Positions 24,442 to 33,409 of a DNA stretch of 64,000 nucleotides are shown here, in pieces. The notes beneath the pieces were generated by a model, which saw only the letters and a program-made list of their open reading frames with translations, searched no databases and had not been told where the DNA came from. Location: positions 8,646,001 through 8,710,000 of the forward strand of contig NZ_LT670817.1 in assembly GCF_900129425.1 (NCBI RefSeq), read 5' to 3'. Each line of letters opens with the position of its first letter. Within the stretch, counting starts at the first letter, position 1. Origin of the DNA: Bradyrhizobium erythrophlei (GTDB taxonomy: Bacteria > Pseudomonadota > Alphaproteobacteria > Rhizobiales > Xanthobacteraceae). The translations under genes were made by a program, and so were the position numbers.

Positions 24442-26700
24442 ATGGGGCGTGGTTTCCGGATCAAGTTGCACATACGCCGCTTCTCGCGACGCCATCCATG
24501 GCTCACCCTGGCGGTGCGCTCGTTCACGATCTTCTCCGCGGCCTTCGGCGGCGCCTATGGGTTCATCGCCGGCAGCCGTTCGCCGGATTCCGGGTATGAC
24601 CCGAATGCCTTTGCGATCGGCGCCAGTTTTCTGTTCGCAATCGCCTGCGTCGCGCTGGCGACGCTCAGCATGCGGCTGCGCTGGGTCAACCGGAAAATTC
24701 GCAAGATCGCCCTGCACAACGAAGCGCTGGCCGACCGCAATTGGGAATTGAAGGAAGCCGAGGAGCGCGCCCGCAGCCTGTTCGAATCCCAGGGCGACCT
24801 GATCGTGCTGCGCGACAGCAACGGCTGCATCACCTTCGTCAACGACGCCTATTGCGAATTGGCGCAGCTGCCTCGCCGCGCGCTGATCGGCGGCAAATTC
24901 ACGCTCACGGTGCTCGAGCAGGGCGACGCCGCGCTCGAGCCGAACGGCACCCGGATCCATGACCAGAAAATCGCAACCGCGCTCGGCCCGCGCTGGATCG
25001 CGTGGCGCGAGGGCCTGGTCCGGTCGGATGCGGGCCGTCCGGCGGAGATGCAGAGCGTCGGCCGCGACGTCACCGACCGCACCGAGACCGAACGCGCGCT
25101 GGCCGAAGCCCGCGACCAGGCCGACGCCGCCAGCCGCGCCAAGTCGCGTTTCCTCGCGAGGGCGAGCCACGAAATCCGCACGCCGCTCAACGGCATCATC
25201 GGCATGAGCGGGCTGCTATTGGATACGCCGCTGACGCCGGAGCAGACGACCTATGCCAGGGCGGTGAAGACTTCGGGCGACGCGCTGCTGGCGCTGATCG
25301 AGGAACTGCTGGATTATTCCAAGATCGAGGCCGGCAAGATCGATCTCGAACACCGCCCGTTCGCGCTCGCCGCGTTGATCGAGGATATCACCGAACTGCT
25401 GGCGCCGCGGGCGCAGGCGAGGAAACTCGAGATCGCCGCCTATGTCGACGAACGGCTGCCGGTGGAGGTGATCGGCGATTCCGCGAGGCTGCGCCAGGTG
25501 CTGCTCAATCTCGCCGGCAACGCGATCAAGTTCACCGCCAGCGGCGGCGTGGCGCTGATCGTCGAGCCGGGCATCTGGCCCAACGAAATCGTTTTTCTGG
25601 TGCGCGACACCGGCATCGGCATCGCGCCCGAGGCGCGAGAGCGGATCTTCCGCGAATTCGAGCAGGCCGATGACCGTATCGCCCGCAGCTACGGCGGCAC
25701 CGGTTTGGGCCTGAGCATCTCCGAGCGCATCGTCAAGCGCATGGGCGGCCGCATCAGCCTGGAAAGCACGCCGGGCGTTGGCTCGACCTTCGAAGTATCG
25801 ATCCCGCTCGCGGCGTCCGAGGCCGCCGGCAGCGAGCAAAAGCCGTTCGCGGCGCCGGACTTGACCGGCCAGTCGATCATGCTGGTGGCGCCGCAGAGCA
25901 TCGAGGCGTCGCTGATCGCCCGGCGGCTGCAGCGCTGGGGCGGCCAGACCTGCGTGGTGTCGGATATCGCGGTGGCGCAGGCCTTGCTGCCCGAGCGTTC
26001 CTGGCACGCTATCCTGCTCGACCGCGCCCTCGGCGCGGCTGAGGTCGAATCGCTGGGGCAGGCGGCGCGCATGCACGCGACGCAACGCATCGTCATGTTC
26101 ACGCCGGCCGCGCGGCATGAACTGCAGCCTTCCGCCTCCGCCGCGTTCACCGGCTACCTGATCAAACCGCTGCGCGCGGCGTCGCTCGCGGCCCGCCTGG
26201 CGATGGCGCCGGAAATTCCCGCGCCTGACCTTGCCGGCGACGGCTTGATCGAGCTTTCGGATCCTGCGGAGAGCCCGGGCATCGCGCCGGCGCGAGGTCT
26301 TTCGGTGCTGGTCGCGGAAGACAACGAGATCAACGCGCTGTTGATGCGTTCGCTTCTGATTCGCCTGGGGCATCATGCCGTCATCACCACCAATGGCGAG
26401 GAGGCGATGGAATCGTGGCTGGCGGCCAAATCGGCCGGCGCGCCCTATGACCTGGTGCTGATGGATATCCAGATGCCGCAACTCGACGGCATCGAAACCA
26501 CAAAACGGATCCGCAGCCTTGAGTCCGGCCAGCCGGGCCGCCAGACGCCGATCCTGGCGCTGACCGCGAACACGCTGGTGGAGGATCGCTACGCCTGCTT
26601 CGAGGCCGGCATGGATGGTTTTCTGATCAAGCCGCTCGATCGGGAAAAGCTGGCCGACGCGCTGGCGGGCTTGGCCGCCTCGCGGCATCTTGCGGCGTGA
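24442..26700 (+). CDS. Hybrid sensor histidine kinase/response regulator with PAS domain
   Basis: 752 residues from the ATG at 24442. Two membrane helices (about residues 20-45 and 52-75) precede a PAS domain (about 108-220, opening DLIVLRDSNGCITFVNDAYC). The HisKA helix has FLARASHEIRTPLNGIIGMS (His near residue 245). The ATPase domain has the N box NLAGNAIKFTASG, the GIGIAPEARE loop and the G box SYGGTGLGLSI. A first receiver-like region (about 476-590) is degenerate and keeps only weak motifs (ILLDRALG, IKPL). The last domain is a complete receiver (VAEDNEINALLMRSLL; Asp in LVLMDIQMPQLDG; IKPLD). Its signal and output are unknown. The architecture recalls CckA/BarA-like kinases, but it lacks an HPt domain. 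Confidence 0.92.
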   Translation: MGRGFRIKLHIRRFSRRHPWLTLAVRSFTIFSAAFGGAYGFIAGSRSPDSGYDPNAFAIGASFLFAIACVALATLSMRLRWVNRKIRKIALHNEALADRNWELKEAEERARSLFESQGDLIVLRDSNGCITFVNDAYCELAQLPRRALIGGKFTLTVLEQGDAALEPNGTRIHDQKIATALGPRWIAWREGLVRSDAGRPAEMQSVGRDVTDRTETERALAEARDQADAASRAKSRFLARASHEIRTPLNGIIGMSGLLLDTPLTPEQTTYARAVKTSGDALLALIEELLDYSKIEAGKIDLEHRPFALAALIEDITELLAPRAQARKLEIAAYVDERLPVEVIGDSARLRQVLLNLAGNAIKFTASGGVALIVEPGIWPNEIVFLVRDTGIGIAPEARERIFREFEQADDRIARSYGGTGLGLSISERIVKRMGGRISLESTPGVGSTFEVSIPLAASEAAGSEQKPFAAPDLTGQSIMLVAPQSIEASLIARRLQRWGGQTCVVSDIAVAQALLPERSWHAILLDRALGAAEVESLGQAARMHATQRIVMFTPAARHELQPSASAAFTGYLIKPLRAASLAARLAMAPEIPAPDLAGDGLIELSDPAESPGIAPARGLSVLVAEDNEINALLMRSLLIRLGHHAVITTNGEEAMESWLAAKSAGAPYDLVLMDIQMPQLDGIETTKRIRSLESGQPGRQTPILALTANTLVEDRYACFEAGMDGFLIKPLDREKLADALAGLAASRHLAA

Positions 26701-26727
26701 GACGTGCCGTCATTCCATCCAGATACG

Positions 26728-27684
26728 CTACAGCCGCCGCAGCGCCACCGTCTCAACCACATGGTCGGCGCCCTTTTTCAGGATCAGCGTCGCGCGCGGC
26801 CGGGTCGGCAGAATGTTGTCTTCGAGGTTGGCGAGGTTGGTGCGTTCCCAGATCGCCAGCGCGGTTGCGGTGGCTTCCTCGTCGGAGAGCAGGGCATAGC
26901 GGTGAAAATACGATCGGGGATCGTGGAACGCGGTATCGCGCAGCGCCAGGAAACGCCTGACGTACCAGTCGCGCAGCACCGCGACCTCGGCATCGATATA
27001 AACCGAGAAATCGAAGAAATCCGACACCACCGGCACCGCCTTGCCGTCGCGCGGCAGCCGGCCGGTCTGCAGCACGTTGACGCCCTCGACGATCAGAATG
27101 TCCGGCCTGTCGATCTCGATCCATTCGTTCGGAATGATGTCGTAGGTCAGATGCGAATAGACCGGCGCCCGCACCGGCCGCCTTCCGGCCTTGGTATCGC
27201 TCAGAAACGACAGCAGCGTCGGCAGGTCGTAGCTCTCCGGAAAGCCCTTTTTCTGCATCAGGCCTTGCCGCTCGAGCACCGCATTGGGAAACAGAAAGCC
27301 GTCGGTCGTCACCAGATCGACTTTCGGCCGCGGCGACCAGCGCGCCAGCAGCGCCTGCAGCACGCGCGCGGTGGTCGACTTGCCGACCGCCACCGATCCG
27401 GCGACGCCGATAATGTAGGGCATCTTGCGGTCTTCGATGCCGAGAAAGCGCCGCTGCGCGAAATACAGCCGCTGCATGGAATCGACATAGATCGACAACA
27501 GCCGCGACAGCGGCAGATAAATCTCCTCGACCTCGCTGAGATCGAGCCGGTCGTGCATCGAGCGCAGCTTGGCGATCTCGTCGGCTTCCAGCGTCATCGG
27601 CATATCATCGCGCAGCCGCGCCCACTGGTCGCGCGAGAATACCCGGTAGGGATTGTACTGCTGGTCCGCTGCGCGAATATCCAT
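26728..27684 (-). CDS. coaA: Type I pantothenate kinase
   Basis: 318 residues, the usual CoaA length. It phosphorylates pantothenate, the first and regulated step of coenzyme A synthesis, in the cytoplasm. Visible are the opening PYRVFSRDQWARLRDDMPM, the Walker A loop IIGVAGSVAVGKSTTARVLQ, VDLVTTDGFLFPN, the GFPESYDLPTLLSFL segment and VIVEG-like ILIVEGVNVLQ, then FFDFSVYIDA. It sits at the downstream end of the histidine cluster on the same strand, 49 bp after hisE, a neighbourhood common in rhizobiales. coaE, the last CoA step, is encoded at 40.8-41.4 kb. Confidence 0.96.
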   Translation of the reverse strand: MDIRAADQQYNPYRVFSRDQWARLRDDMPMTLEADEIAKLRSMHDRLDLSEVEEIYLPLSRLLSIYVDSMQRLYFAQRRFLGIEDRKMPYIIGVAGSVAVGKSTTARVLQALLARWSPRPKVDLVTTDGFLFPNAVLERQGLMQKKGFPESYDLPTLLSFLSDTKAGRRPVRAPVYSHLTYDIIPNEWIEIDRPDILIVEGVNVLQTGRLPRDGKAVPVVSDFFDFSVYIDAEVAVLRDWYVRRFLALRDTAFHDPRSYFHRYALLSDEEATATALAIWERTNLANLEDNILPTRPRATLILKKGADHVVETVALRRL

Positions 27685-27732
27685 GAAGCCGCCTTGGTTG
27701 CTAGATTGGGGCCTGGTCTGGTCCGAAAACCT

Positions 27733-28062
27733 TCATGCGCCGTCGCGCTTGCGCGCGGCCTTCTCCTCGAGACCCGACATGCTCGTGCGCCGCGCCAGGG
27801 CGGCCTCGACGTCCTCAAGCTTCACGCCGCGCGATTTCAACAGCACCAGCAGGTGAAACAGCAGGTCGGCGCTTTCGGCGATCAGGTGGTCGCGGTCGTT
27901 CTCGACCGCGGCGATCACGGTTTCCACCGCCTCCTCGCCAAATTTCTTGGCGCAATGCTCTGCACCCTTGTCCAGCAGTTTGCGCGTGTAGGACGCCTCT
28001 CCTCCCGACGCCGCGCGGGCATCGATGGTGGCGGCGAGATCGTGGATTGTGAAACGTGACAT
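27733..28062 (-). CDS. hisE: Phosphoribosyl-ATP diphosphatase
   Basis: 109 residues counting from the second of two adjacent ATGs. HisE removes pyrophosphate from phosphoribosyl-ATP, the second step of histidine synthesis. The family pattern is clear: SYTRKLLDKGAEHCAKKFGE, then EEAVETVIAAVENDRDHLIA and ESADLLFHLLVLLKSRGVKL, with the metal-binding acidic residues in place. It is a stand-alone HisE (no fused HisI) ending in a short basic tail. It follows hisF by about 78 bp on the same strand. Confidence 0.96.
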   Translation of the reverse strand: MSRFTIHDLAATIDARAASGGEASYTRKLLDKGAEHCAKKFGEEAVETVIAAVENDRDHLIAESADLLFHLLVLLKSRGVKLEDVEAALARRTSMSGLEEKAARKRDGA

Positions 28063-28139
28063 CAACTCAACTCACGCGCCCGGCAGACATGGGGCGCCAC
28101 TCGTCCGGAGGAAGGTAGCACTTCTGTCAGAAAGTGTCG

Positions 28140-28916
<777 letters not shown>

Positions 28917-28928
28917 TCTCGAAAACTC

Positions 28929-29669
28929 CTAGGCCGCTGCGCGCGCGTTGCGGATCAGCGCCAGTGCGGCTGATGAATCGAGCCGGCCGTCATAAAGCGC
29001 GCGGCCCGCGATAGCGCCAGCGAGTTTCCTGGCGCGCGGCGCCAGCAGCGCCTTCACGTCATCGATGGACGCAAAACCGCCTGAGGCGATGACCGGAATC
29101 GAGATGCGCTCGGCCAGCGCAATGGTGGCATCGAGATTGAGGCCTTTCAACAGACCGTCGCGCGCAATGTCGGTGAAGACGATCGCGGCGACGCCGGCAT
29201 CCTCGAACCGCTGCGCGATTTCAAGCGCGGTGACCTGCGAGGTCTCGGCCCAACCCTCGACCGCGACCTTGCCGTCGCGCGCGTCGAGACCGACGGCCAC
29301 GCGGCCGGGGAATTTTTTGGCGGCACCCTTCACCAGTTCGGGATCGCGCACCGCCGCGGTACCGATGATCACCCGCGTAATGCCCTTGGCGAGCCAGGCC
29401 TCGACGGTACCTAGATCGCGGATGCCGCCGCCGAGCTGCACCGGCATGGTGACAGCCTTGAGCATCGCCTCGACGGCCAGCGCATTCATCGGCTTGCCGG
29501 CGAAGGCCCCGTCGAGATCGACCACGTGCAGATATTCGAACCCCTGCGCGGCAAAGTCGCGCGCCTGTGCCGAGGGATCGAGGTTGAACACAGTCGCGCG
29601 CGCCATGTCGCCCTGTTCGAGGCGCACGCATTGGCCGTTTTTCAGGTCGATCGCGGGAAACAGGATCAC
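28929..29669 (-). CDS. hisA: Phosphoribosylformimino-AICAR phosphate isomerase
   Basis: 246 residues, HisA-type barrel paralogous to HisF. It carries out the Amadori isomerisation of ProFAR to PRFAR. Key positions are FPAIDLKNGQCVRLEQGDM (catalytic Asp near residue 8), VQLGGGIRDLGTVEAWL, VAVGLDARDGKVAVEGW and FTDIARDGLLKGLNLD (second Asp), then IASGGFASIDD. It lies between hisH and hisF in the usual order. Confidence 0.97.
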   Translation of the reverse strand: MILFPAIDLKNGQCVRLEQGDMARATVFNLDPSAQARDFAAQGFEYLHVVDLDGAFAGKPMNALAVEAMLKAVTMPVQLGGGIRDLGTVEAWLAKGITRVIIGTAAVRDPELVKGAAKKFPGRVAVGLDARDGKVAVEGWAETSQVTALEIAQRFEDAGVAAIVFTDIARDGLLKGLNLDATIALAERISIPVIASGGFASIDDVKALLAPRARKLAGAIAGRALYDGRLDSSAALALIRNARAAA

Positions 29670-29681
29670 GTTGCTCTTCCT

Positions 29682-29721
29682 GCTCCCTCCCCCCTTGCGG
29701 GGGAGGGTCGGGGAGGGGGGG
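29682..29721. repeat. Short GC-rich inverted repeat between hisH and hisA
   Basis: CTCCCTCCCCCCTTGCGGGG followed by GAGGGTCGGGGAGGGGGGGT. The arms pair around TTGC. A bradyrhizobial intergenic repeat type, as I recall it; it separates two genes of one operon. Confidence 0.7.
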
Positions 29722-29727
29722 TGCCCA

Positions 29728-30378
29728 TCACGGCTTCCATTTCAAAAAGTTCGAGATCAGCGCCAGCCCGAAACGCTGGCTCTTTTCCGGGTGAAACTGG
29801 GTGCCGACCGCGGTGTCCTTGCCGACGATGGCCGTGACCGGACCGCCGTAATCGGCGCGTGCCAGCACATCGGCCTCGTTGGTCGCGTTGAGGTGATAGG
29901 AATGCACGAAATAGGCGTGACGGCCTTTCGGTCCCAGCGGCAGGCGTTCGAGCACCGGATGCTCCCTGATCATATCGAGCGTGTTCCAGCCCATATGGGG
30001 AATTTTCAGATTCTCCTCGCGCGGCGAAATCTTTTCGACGTCGCCGGCGATCCAGTTGAAGCCGTCCGTGGTGACGTGCTCCTTGCCGCGGGTCGCCATC
30101 AGCTGCATACCGACGCAGATGCCGAAGAACGGCCGCGCCTTGCTTCGCACTGCCTCCGTCATCGCCTCGATCATGCCGTCAAGCGCGTCGAGGCCCCGGC
30201 GACAATCGGCGAAGGCACCGACGCCGGGCAGCACAATGCGGTCGGCGCGAAACACCACTTCAGGATCGCGGGTCACCACGATCTTCTGCGGATCTTGCAT
30301 GCCGCGCGATGCGCGCTCGAACGCCTTCGCCGCCGAGTGTAGATTGCCGGAGCCGTAATCGATGATGGCAACGCTCAA
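29728..30378 (-). CDS. hisH: Imidazole glycerol phosphate synthase, glutaminase subunit
   Basis: 216 residues, a class I glutamine amidotransferase that feeds ammonia to HisF. The nucleophile Cys is in FFGICVGMQLMATRG, and the His-Glu pair is in GTQFHPEKSQRFG. The oxyanion/start segment is IDYGSGNLHSAAKAFERA. The frame overlaps the upstream DUF2628 gene by four bases (ATGA), indicating coupled translation. Confidence 0.97.
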   Translation of the reverse strand: MSVAIIDYGSGNLHSAAKAFERASRGMQDPQKIVVTRDPEVVFRADRIVLPGVGAFADCRRGLDALDGMIEAMTEAVRSKARPFFGICVGMQLMATRGKEHVTTDGFNWIAGDVEKISPREENLKIPHMGWNTLDMIREHPVLERLPLGPKGRHAYFVHSYHLNATNEADVLARADYGGPVTAIVGKDTAVGTQFHPEKSQRFGLALISNFLKWKP

Positions 30379-30905
30379 CGCGAGGCTCCCGGTTCCGGAA
30401 ACAATCCGATGATCTCGCTCTGCGGCAACGGCGGCGGGCGCGAAAACGGCTGCCCCGGAATATCCCGCGTCGGCGGCGGCGCGCCGCGATCGACCGCCAA
30501 TTGATCGTTAGCGAGCGCGCGCTGTTTGGCGGTCCAGCGATCGAAAAAACGCCGCTCGGCCGATTCCTCGTCGTCGGCCACCACGATGTCGAGCTGGCGC
30601 CAGTTGCGCCGCGACAAGGTCCAGCGCTGCAGGCTGGCCGCTTCCGATCCCATCAACAACGCCATCAGTACATTGGCCAGGAAGATCGCTCCTGCGCCGC
30701 CGCCGAGGCGCGCCATTCCGACGTCGATGGCGGCGATCACGACGATCCAGCCGATCAGCGCCAGCCATAGCCGATGCCAGGCGAGCCACACCGGTCCCAG
30801 CAATGCTGCCCAGACGTGAAAGCCGTCGCGAACGAATGCGAAGCGGTCGGTTGCGCGAATGCCCACATCATTCGCTGTGGGAGCGTGAACAGTGTAAACC
30901 GGCAT
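30375..30905 (-). CDS. DUF2628 membrane protein of the histidine cluster
   Basis: 176 residues. Three hydrophobic segments (about 33-48, 50-68 and 76-95) follow a soluble start PVYTVHAPTANDVGIRATDR. Then come ERRFFDRWTAKQRALAN and a Pro-rich tail. The gene is placed between hisB and hisH in many Rhizobiales and this protein is annotated as DUF2628; its role in histidine synthesis, if any, is unknown. Its stop overlaps the hisH start by four bases, which supports a functional or at least translational link. Confidence 0.85.
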   Translation of the reverse strand: MPVYTVHAPTANDVGIRATDRFAFVRDGFHVWAALLGPVWLAWHRLWLALIGWIVVIAAIDVGMARLGGGAGAIFLANVLMALLMGSEAASLQRWTLSRRNWRQLDIVVADDEESAERRFFDRWTAKQRALANDQLAVDRGAPPPTRDIPGQPFSRPPPLPQSEIIGLFPEPGASR

Positions 30906-30934
30906 CGTACCTCTCCGCCGCGAACGACAGGAAA

Positions 30935-31528
30935 TCAGCCGCCGAGCTGACCCTTGGTGGACGGCACTTCACCAGCGGCACGCGGATCGATCGCGACCGC
31001 TGCGCGCAGCGCCCTCGCCAGACCCTTGAAGCAGGATTCGGCGATATGATGGCTGTTCTCGCCATATAGGGTCTCGACGTGCAAAGTCACGCCGGCATTG
31101 ATCGCAAAGGCATTGAACCATTCGCGAACCAGTTCGGTATCGAATGTACCGACCTTGTCGCGCGGAAACTCCACCTTGAACACCAGCACCGGCCGTCCCG
31201 AAATGTCGATCACGACGCGTGACAGCGTCTCGTCCATCGGCATGTGGATACTGGCATAGCGGGTGATCCCGGCCATGGTGCCGAGCGCCTGCTTCACCGC
31301 CTGGCCGAGCGCGATGCCGACATCCTCCGTGGTGTGATGGTGGTCGATATGGAGGTCGCCGACCGCCTTCACCGTGAGGTCGATGCGCGAATGCCGGGCC
31401 AGCAGATCCAGCATATGGTCGAAAAAGCCGATGCCGGTGGCAATATTGGACACGCCCGACCCGTCGAGGTCCACTGTCACCTCGATGTCGGTCTCCTTGG
31501 TCTTGCGCTTGATGGTCGCTATGCGCAT
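30935..31528 (-). CDS. hisB: Imidazoleglycerol-phosphate dehydratase
   Basis: 197 residues, the single-domain dehydratase type found outside enterobacteria. It removes water from imidazole glycerol phosphate. Two similar halves each bring metal ligands: GIGFFDHMLDLLARHSRID with DLHIDHHHTTEDVGIALGQA in the first, and LHVETLYGENSHHIAESCFK in the second. It is the first gene of the leftward cluster and faces hslV, so the 182-bp gap between them must hold two divergent promoters. Confidence 0.97.
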   Translation of the reverse strand: MRIATIKRKTKETDIEVTVDLDGSGVSNIATGIGFFDHMLDLLARHSRIDLTVKAVGDLHIDHHHTTEDVGIALGQAVKQALGTMAGITRYASIHMPMDETLSRVVIDISGRPVLVFKVEFPRDKVGTFDTELVREWFNAFAINAGVTLHVETLYGENSHHIAESCFKGLARALRAAVAIDPRAAGEVPSTKGQLGG

Positions 31529-31710
31529 GAAAAGTGCTTATCCCTCTCGAAAACGCGGCCCTTTTAACAGGCTCCCCCCGCGTTCGCTACTGCGGGATCG
31601 TCCTCTTCGGACCGAACTTCGGGCTATGGTGACCGGAATCCGCCGCCAAAGCGTCGCCGATTGTAACCCCCGGCCTTAGTCCCTAAATCTGGCGGAACGC
31701 GAGGTACTCC

Positions 31711-32271
31711 ATGCAAGCATCACAATCCGAGTCGCCGGTCTGGCACGGCACCACCATTTTGACCGTCCGCAAGGGCGGCAAGGTGGTGATCGGCGGCGAC
31801 GGGCAGGTCTCGATCGGCCAGACCGTCATTAAATCCAACGCCAAAAAGGTCCGCAAACTCGGCAAGGGCGACGTCATCGGCGGATTTGCCGGTGCCACGG
31901 CCGATGCCTTCACGCTGTTCGAGCGGCTGGAAAGCAAGCTCGAGCAATATCCGGGGCAACTGACCCGGGCCGCGGTCGAGCTTGCCAAGGACTGGCGGAC
32001 GGACCGCTATCTGCGGCGGCTGGAGGCGATGATGATCGTCGCCGACAAGGATGTGTCGCTGGTTCTGACCGGCACCGGAGACGTTCTGGAGCCGGAGGCC
32101 GGCGTGATGGCGATCGGATCCGGCGGCAATTATGCCTTGGCGGCCGCCCGCGCGCTGGTCGACAGCGACAAGGATGCCGAGACCATCGTGCGCCGCGCGC
32201 TCGATATCGCCGCCGACATTTGTGTCTACACCAATCGCAATGTGACCATCGAGACGCTGCAGGGCGGCTGA
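31711..32271 (+). CDS. hslV: ATP-dependent protease HslVU, peptidase subunit
   Basis: 186 residues, a proteasome-beta-like Ntn hydrolase. After a 13-residue propeptide the mature Thr lies in WHGTTILTVRKGGKVVIGGD. Conserved features include GKGDVIGGFAGATADAFTLF and SVGSGGNYALA-like IGSGGNYALAAARALV. HslV forms a double hexamer with HslU and degrades unfolded and regulatory proteins. hslU is the third gene downstream. A sigma-32 promoter would be expected, but I could not identify it confidently upstream. Confidence 0.97.
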   Translation: MQASQSESPVWHGTTILTVRKGGKVVIGGDGQVSIGQTVIKSNAKKVRKLGKGDVIGGFAGATADAFTLFERLESKLEQYPGQLTRAAVELAKDWRTDRYLRRLEAMMIVADKDVSLVLTGTGDVLEPEAGVMAIGSGGNYALAAARALVDSDKDAETIVRRALDIAADICVYTNRNVTIETLQGG

Positions 32272-32274
32272 TCG

Positions 32275-32760
32275 ATGGCGCCGGATTATGCCTTCCGCCC
32301 GATGGCCGGAGCCGATCTGCCCTTGATCCGGAACTGGCTCGAGACGCCGGAGGTCAGGAGTTGGTGGGGGGAGCCCGCCGAACAATACGCGCTGGTGAGC
32401 GGCGATCTCGAGCATCCCGACATGGACCAGTTCATCGTCGCCCTTGGCGGCCATCCGTTCGGCTATATCCAGTGCTACGCACTCAGCACCTGGAACCAGG
32501 GTTTCGGCCCGCAGCCCCCCAGGACACGCGGCATCGATCAATTTATCGGCGACCCCGAAATGATCGGCCGCGGACATGGCTCGCGCTTCATCCGGCAATT
32601 CGTTGACACTTTGCTGAAATCGGGAATTCCGCGCATCGTGACCGATCCCGATCCGGACAATGGCCGCGCGGTCCGCGCTTACGCCAAGGCGGGCTTTCAA
32701 AGCGACCGCATGATCGATACGCCGGATGGTTCGGCCCTGCTGATGATGCGAAATCCATGA
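32275..32760 (+). CDS. GNAT-family acetyltransferase, AAC(6')-like
   Basis: 161 residues. The protein opens YAFRPMAGADLPLIRNWLET and contains EVRSWWGEP and GYIQCYALSTW, close in pattern to the AAC(6')-Ib group of aminoglycoside acetyltransferases and their housekeeping relatives. The acetyl-CoA loop is EMIGRGHGSRFIRQFVD. The end has NGRAVRAYAKAGFQ. The substrate is unknown: AAC(6')-type resistance is possible but many such chromosomal proteins do not act on drugs. It follows hslV by three bases and overlaps the DUF2585 gene by four, in one transcription unit. Confidence 0.88.
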   Translation: MAPDYAFRPMAGADLPLIRNWLETPEVRSWWGEPAEQYALVSGDLEHPDMDQFIVALGGHPFGYIQCYALSTWNQGFGPQPPRTRGIDQFIGDPEMIGRGHGSRFIRQFVDTLLKSGIPRIVTDPDPDNGRAVRAYAKAGFQSDRMIDTPDGSALLMMRNP

Positions 32761-33359
32761 CGCTGCAACATGACGCGTCAGGCACCCGCGACTTTTCCCC
32801 CTGGCATTGGCTGCTGATCGCCGGCGGCCTGCTCGCGCTGCAAGCATCGATCCTGTTTGCGATGGGGCGAGTGCCGATCTGCACCTGCGGCTACGTCAAG
32901 TTCTGGCACGGCGTGGTGCAGAGCTCGGAGAATTCGCAGCACCTCACCGACTGGTACACCTTCTCGCACATCATCCATGGCTTCCTGTTCTACGCCGCGA
33001 CCTGGCTGTTGCTGCCGCGCCTGTCCTGGCCCGGCCGTCTCATTGTAGCGATGCTGGTCGAAGGCAGCTGGGAGGTCGTTGAAAATTCCAACTGGATCAT
33101 CGAGCGATACCGCACCGGAACGATGTCGCTGGACTATTATGGCGACAGCATCGTCAATTCGGTTTCCGACACGCTGTCGATGGTCGCGGGATTTTTACTG
33201 GCCAGAAAACTGCCGGTTGCGCTGACGGTTGGCCTCACGCTCGCGTTCGAGATTCTGGTGGGACTTCACATTCGCGACAATCTTACCCTGAACATCATCA
33301 TGCTGGTCCACCCCTTTGATGCGATCCGGCAATGGCAGGCCGGACCACCGATTATCTAA
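32757..33359 (+). CDS. DUF2585 (UPF0314) membrane protein
   Basis: 200 residues. Four to five hydrophobic segments (about 17-37, 77-93, 95-110, 140-155, 158-180) surround the family signature CTCGYVKFWHGVVQSSENSQ and WYTFSHIIHGFLFY, with WEVVENSNWIIERYR later. The many conserved His and Glu residues suggest a metal or lipid-head role, but the family function is unknown. The placement between hslV and hslU is common in this group. Confidence 0.9.
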   Translation: MTLQHDASGTRDFSPWHWLLIAGGLLALQASILFAMGRVPICTCGYVKFWHGVVQSSENSQHLTDWYTFSHIIHGFLFYAATWLLLPRLSWPGRLIVAMLVEGSWEVVENSNWIIERYRTGTMSLDYYGDSIVNSVSDTLSMVAGFLLARKLPVALTVGLTLAFEILVGLHIRDNLTLNIIMLVHPFDAIRQWQAGPPII

Positions 33360-33409
33360 TGAATTCAACGCCGCTTGTCCCCGCAACATTTTGAACCTAC
33401 CTAGGGCCC

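Noticed and set aside
25216..26688. Long minus-strand frame opposite the hybrid histidine kinase (490 codons)
   Set aside because: Antisense shadow in GC-rich DNA; no motif, and the plus strand has a complete kinase.
31529..31710. Sigma-32-type heat-shock promoter for hslV
   Set aside because: I looked for CTTG-(17-18)-CCCCAT-like boxes in the divergent gap and found no convincing match.
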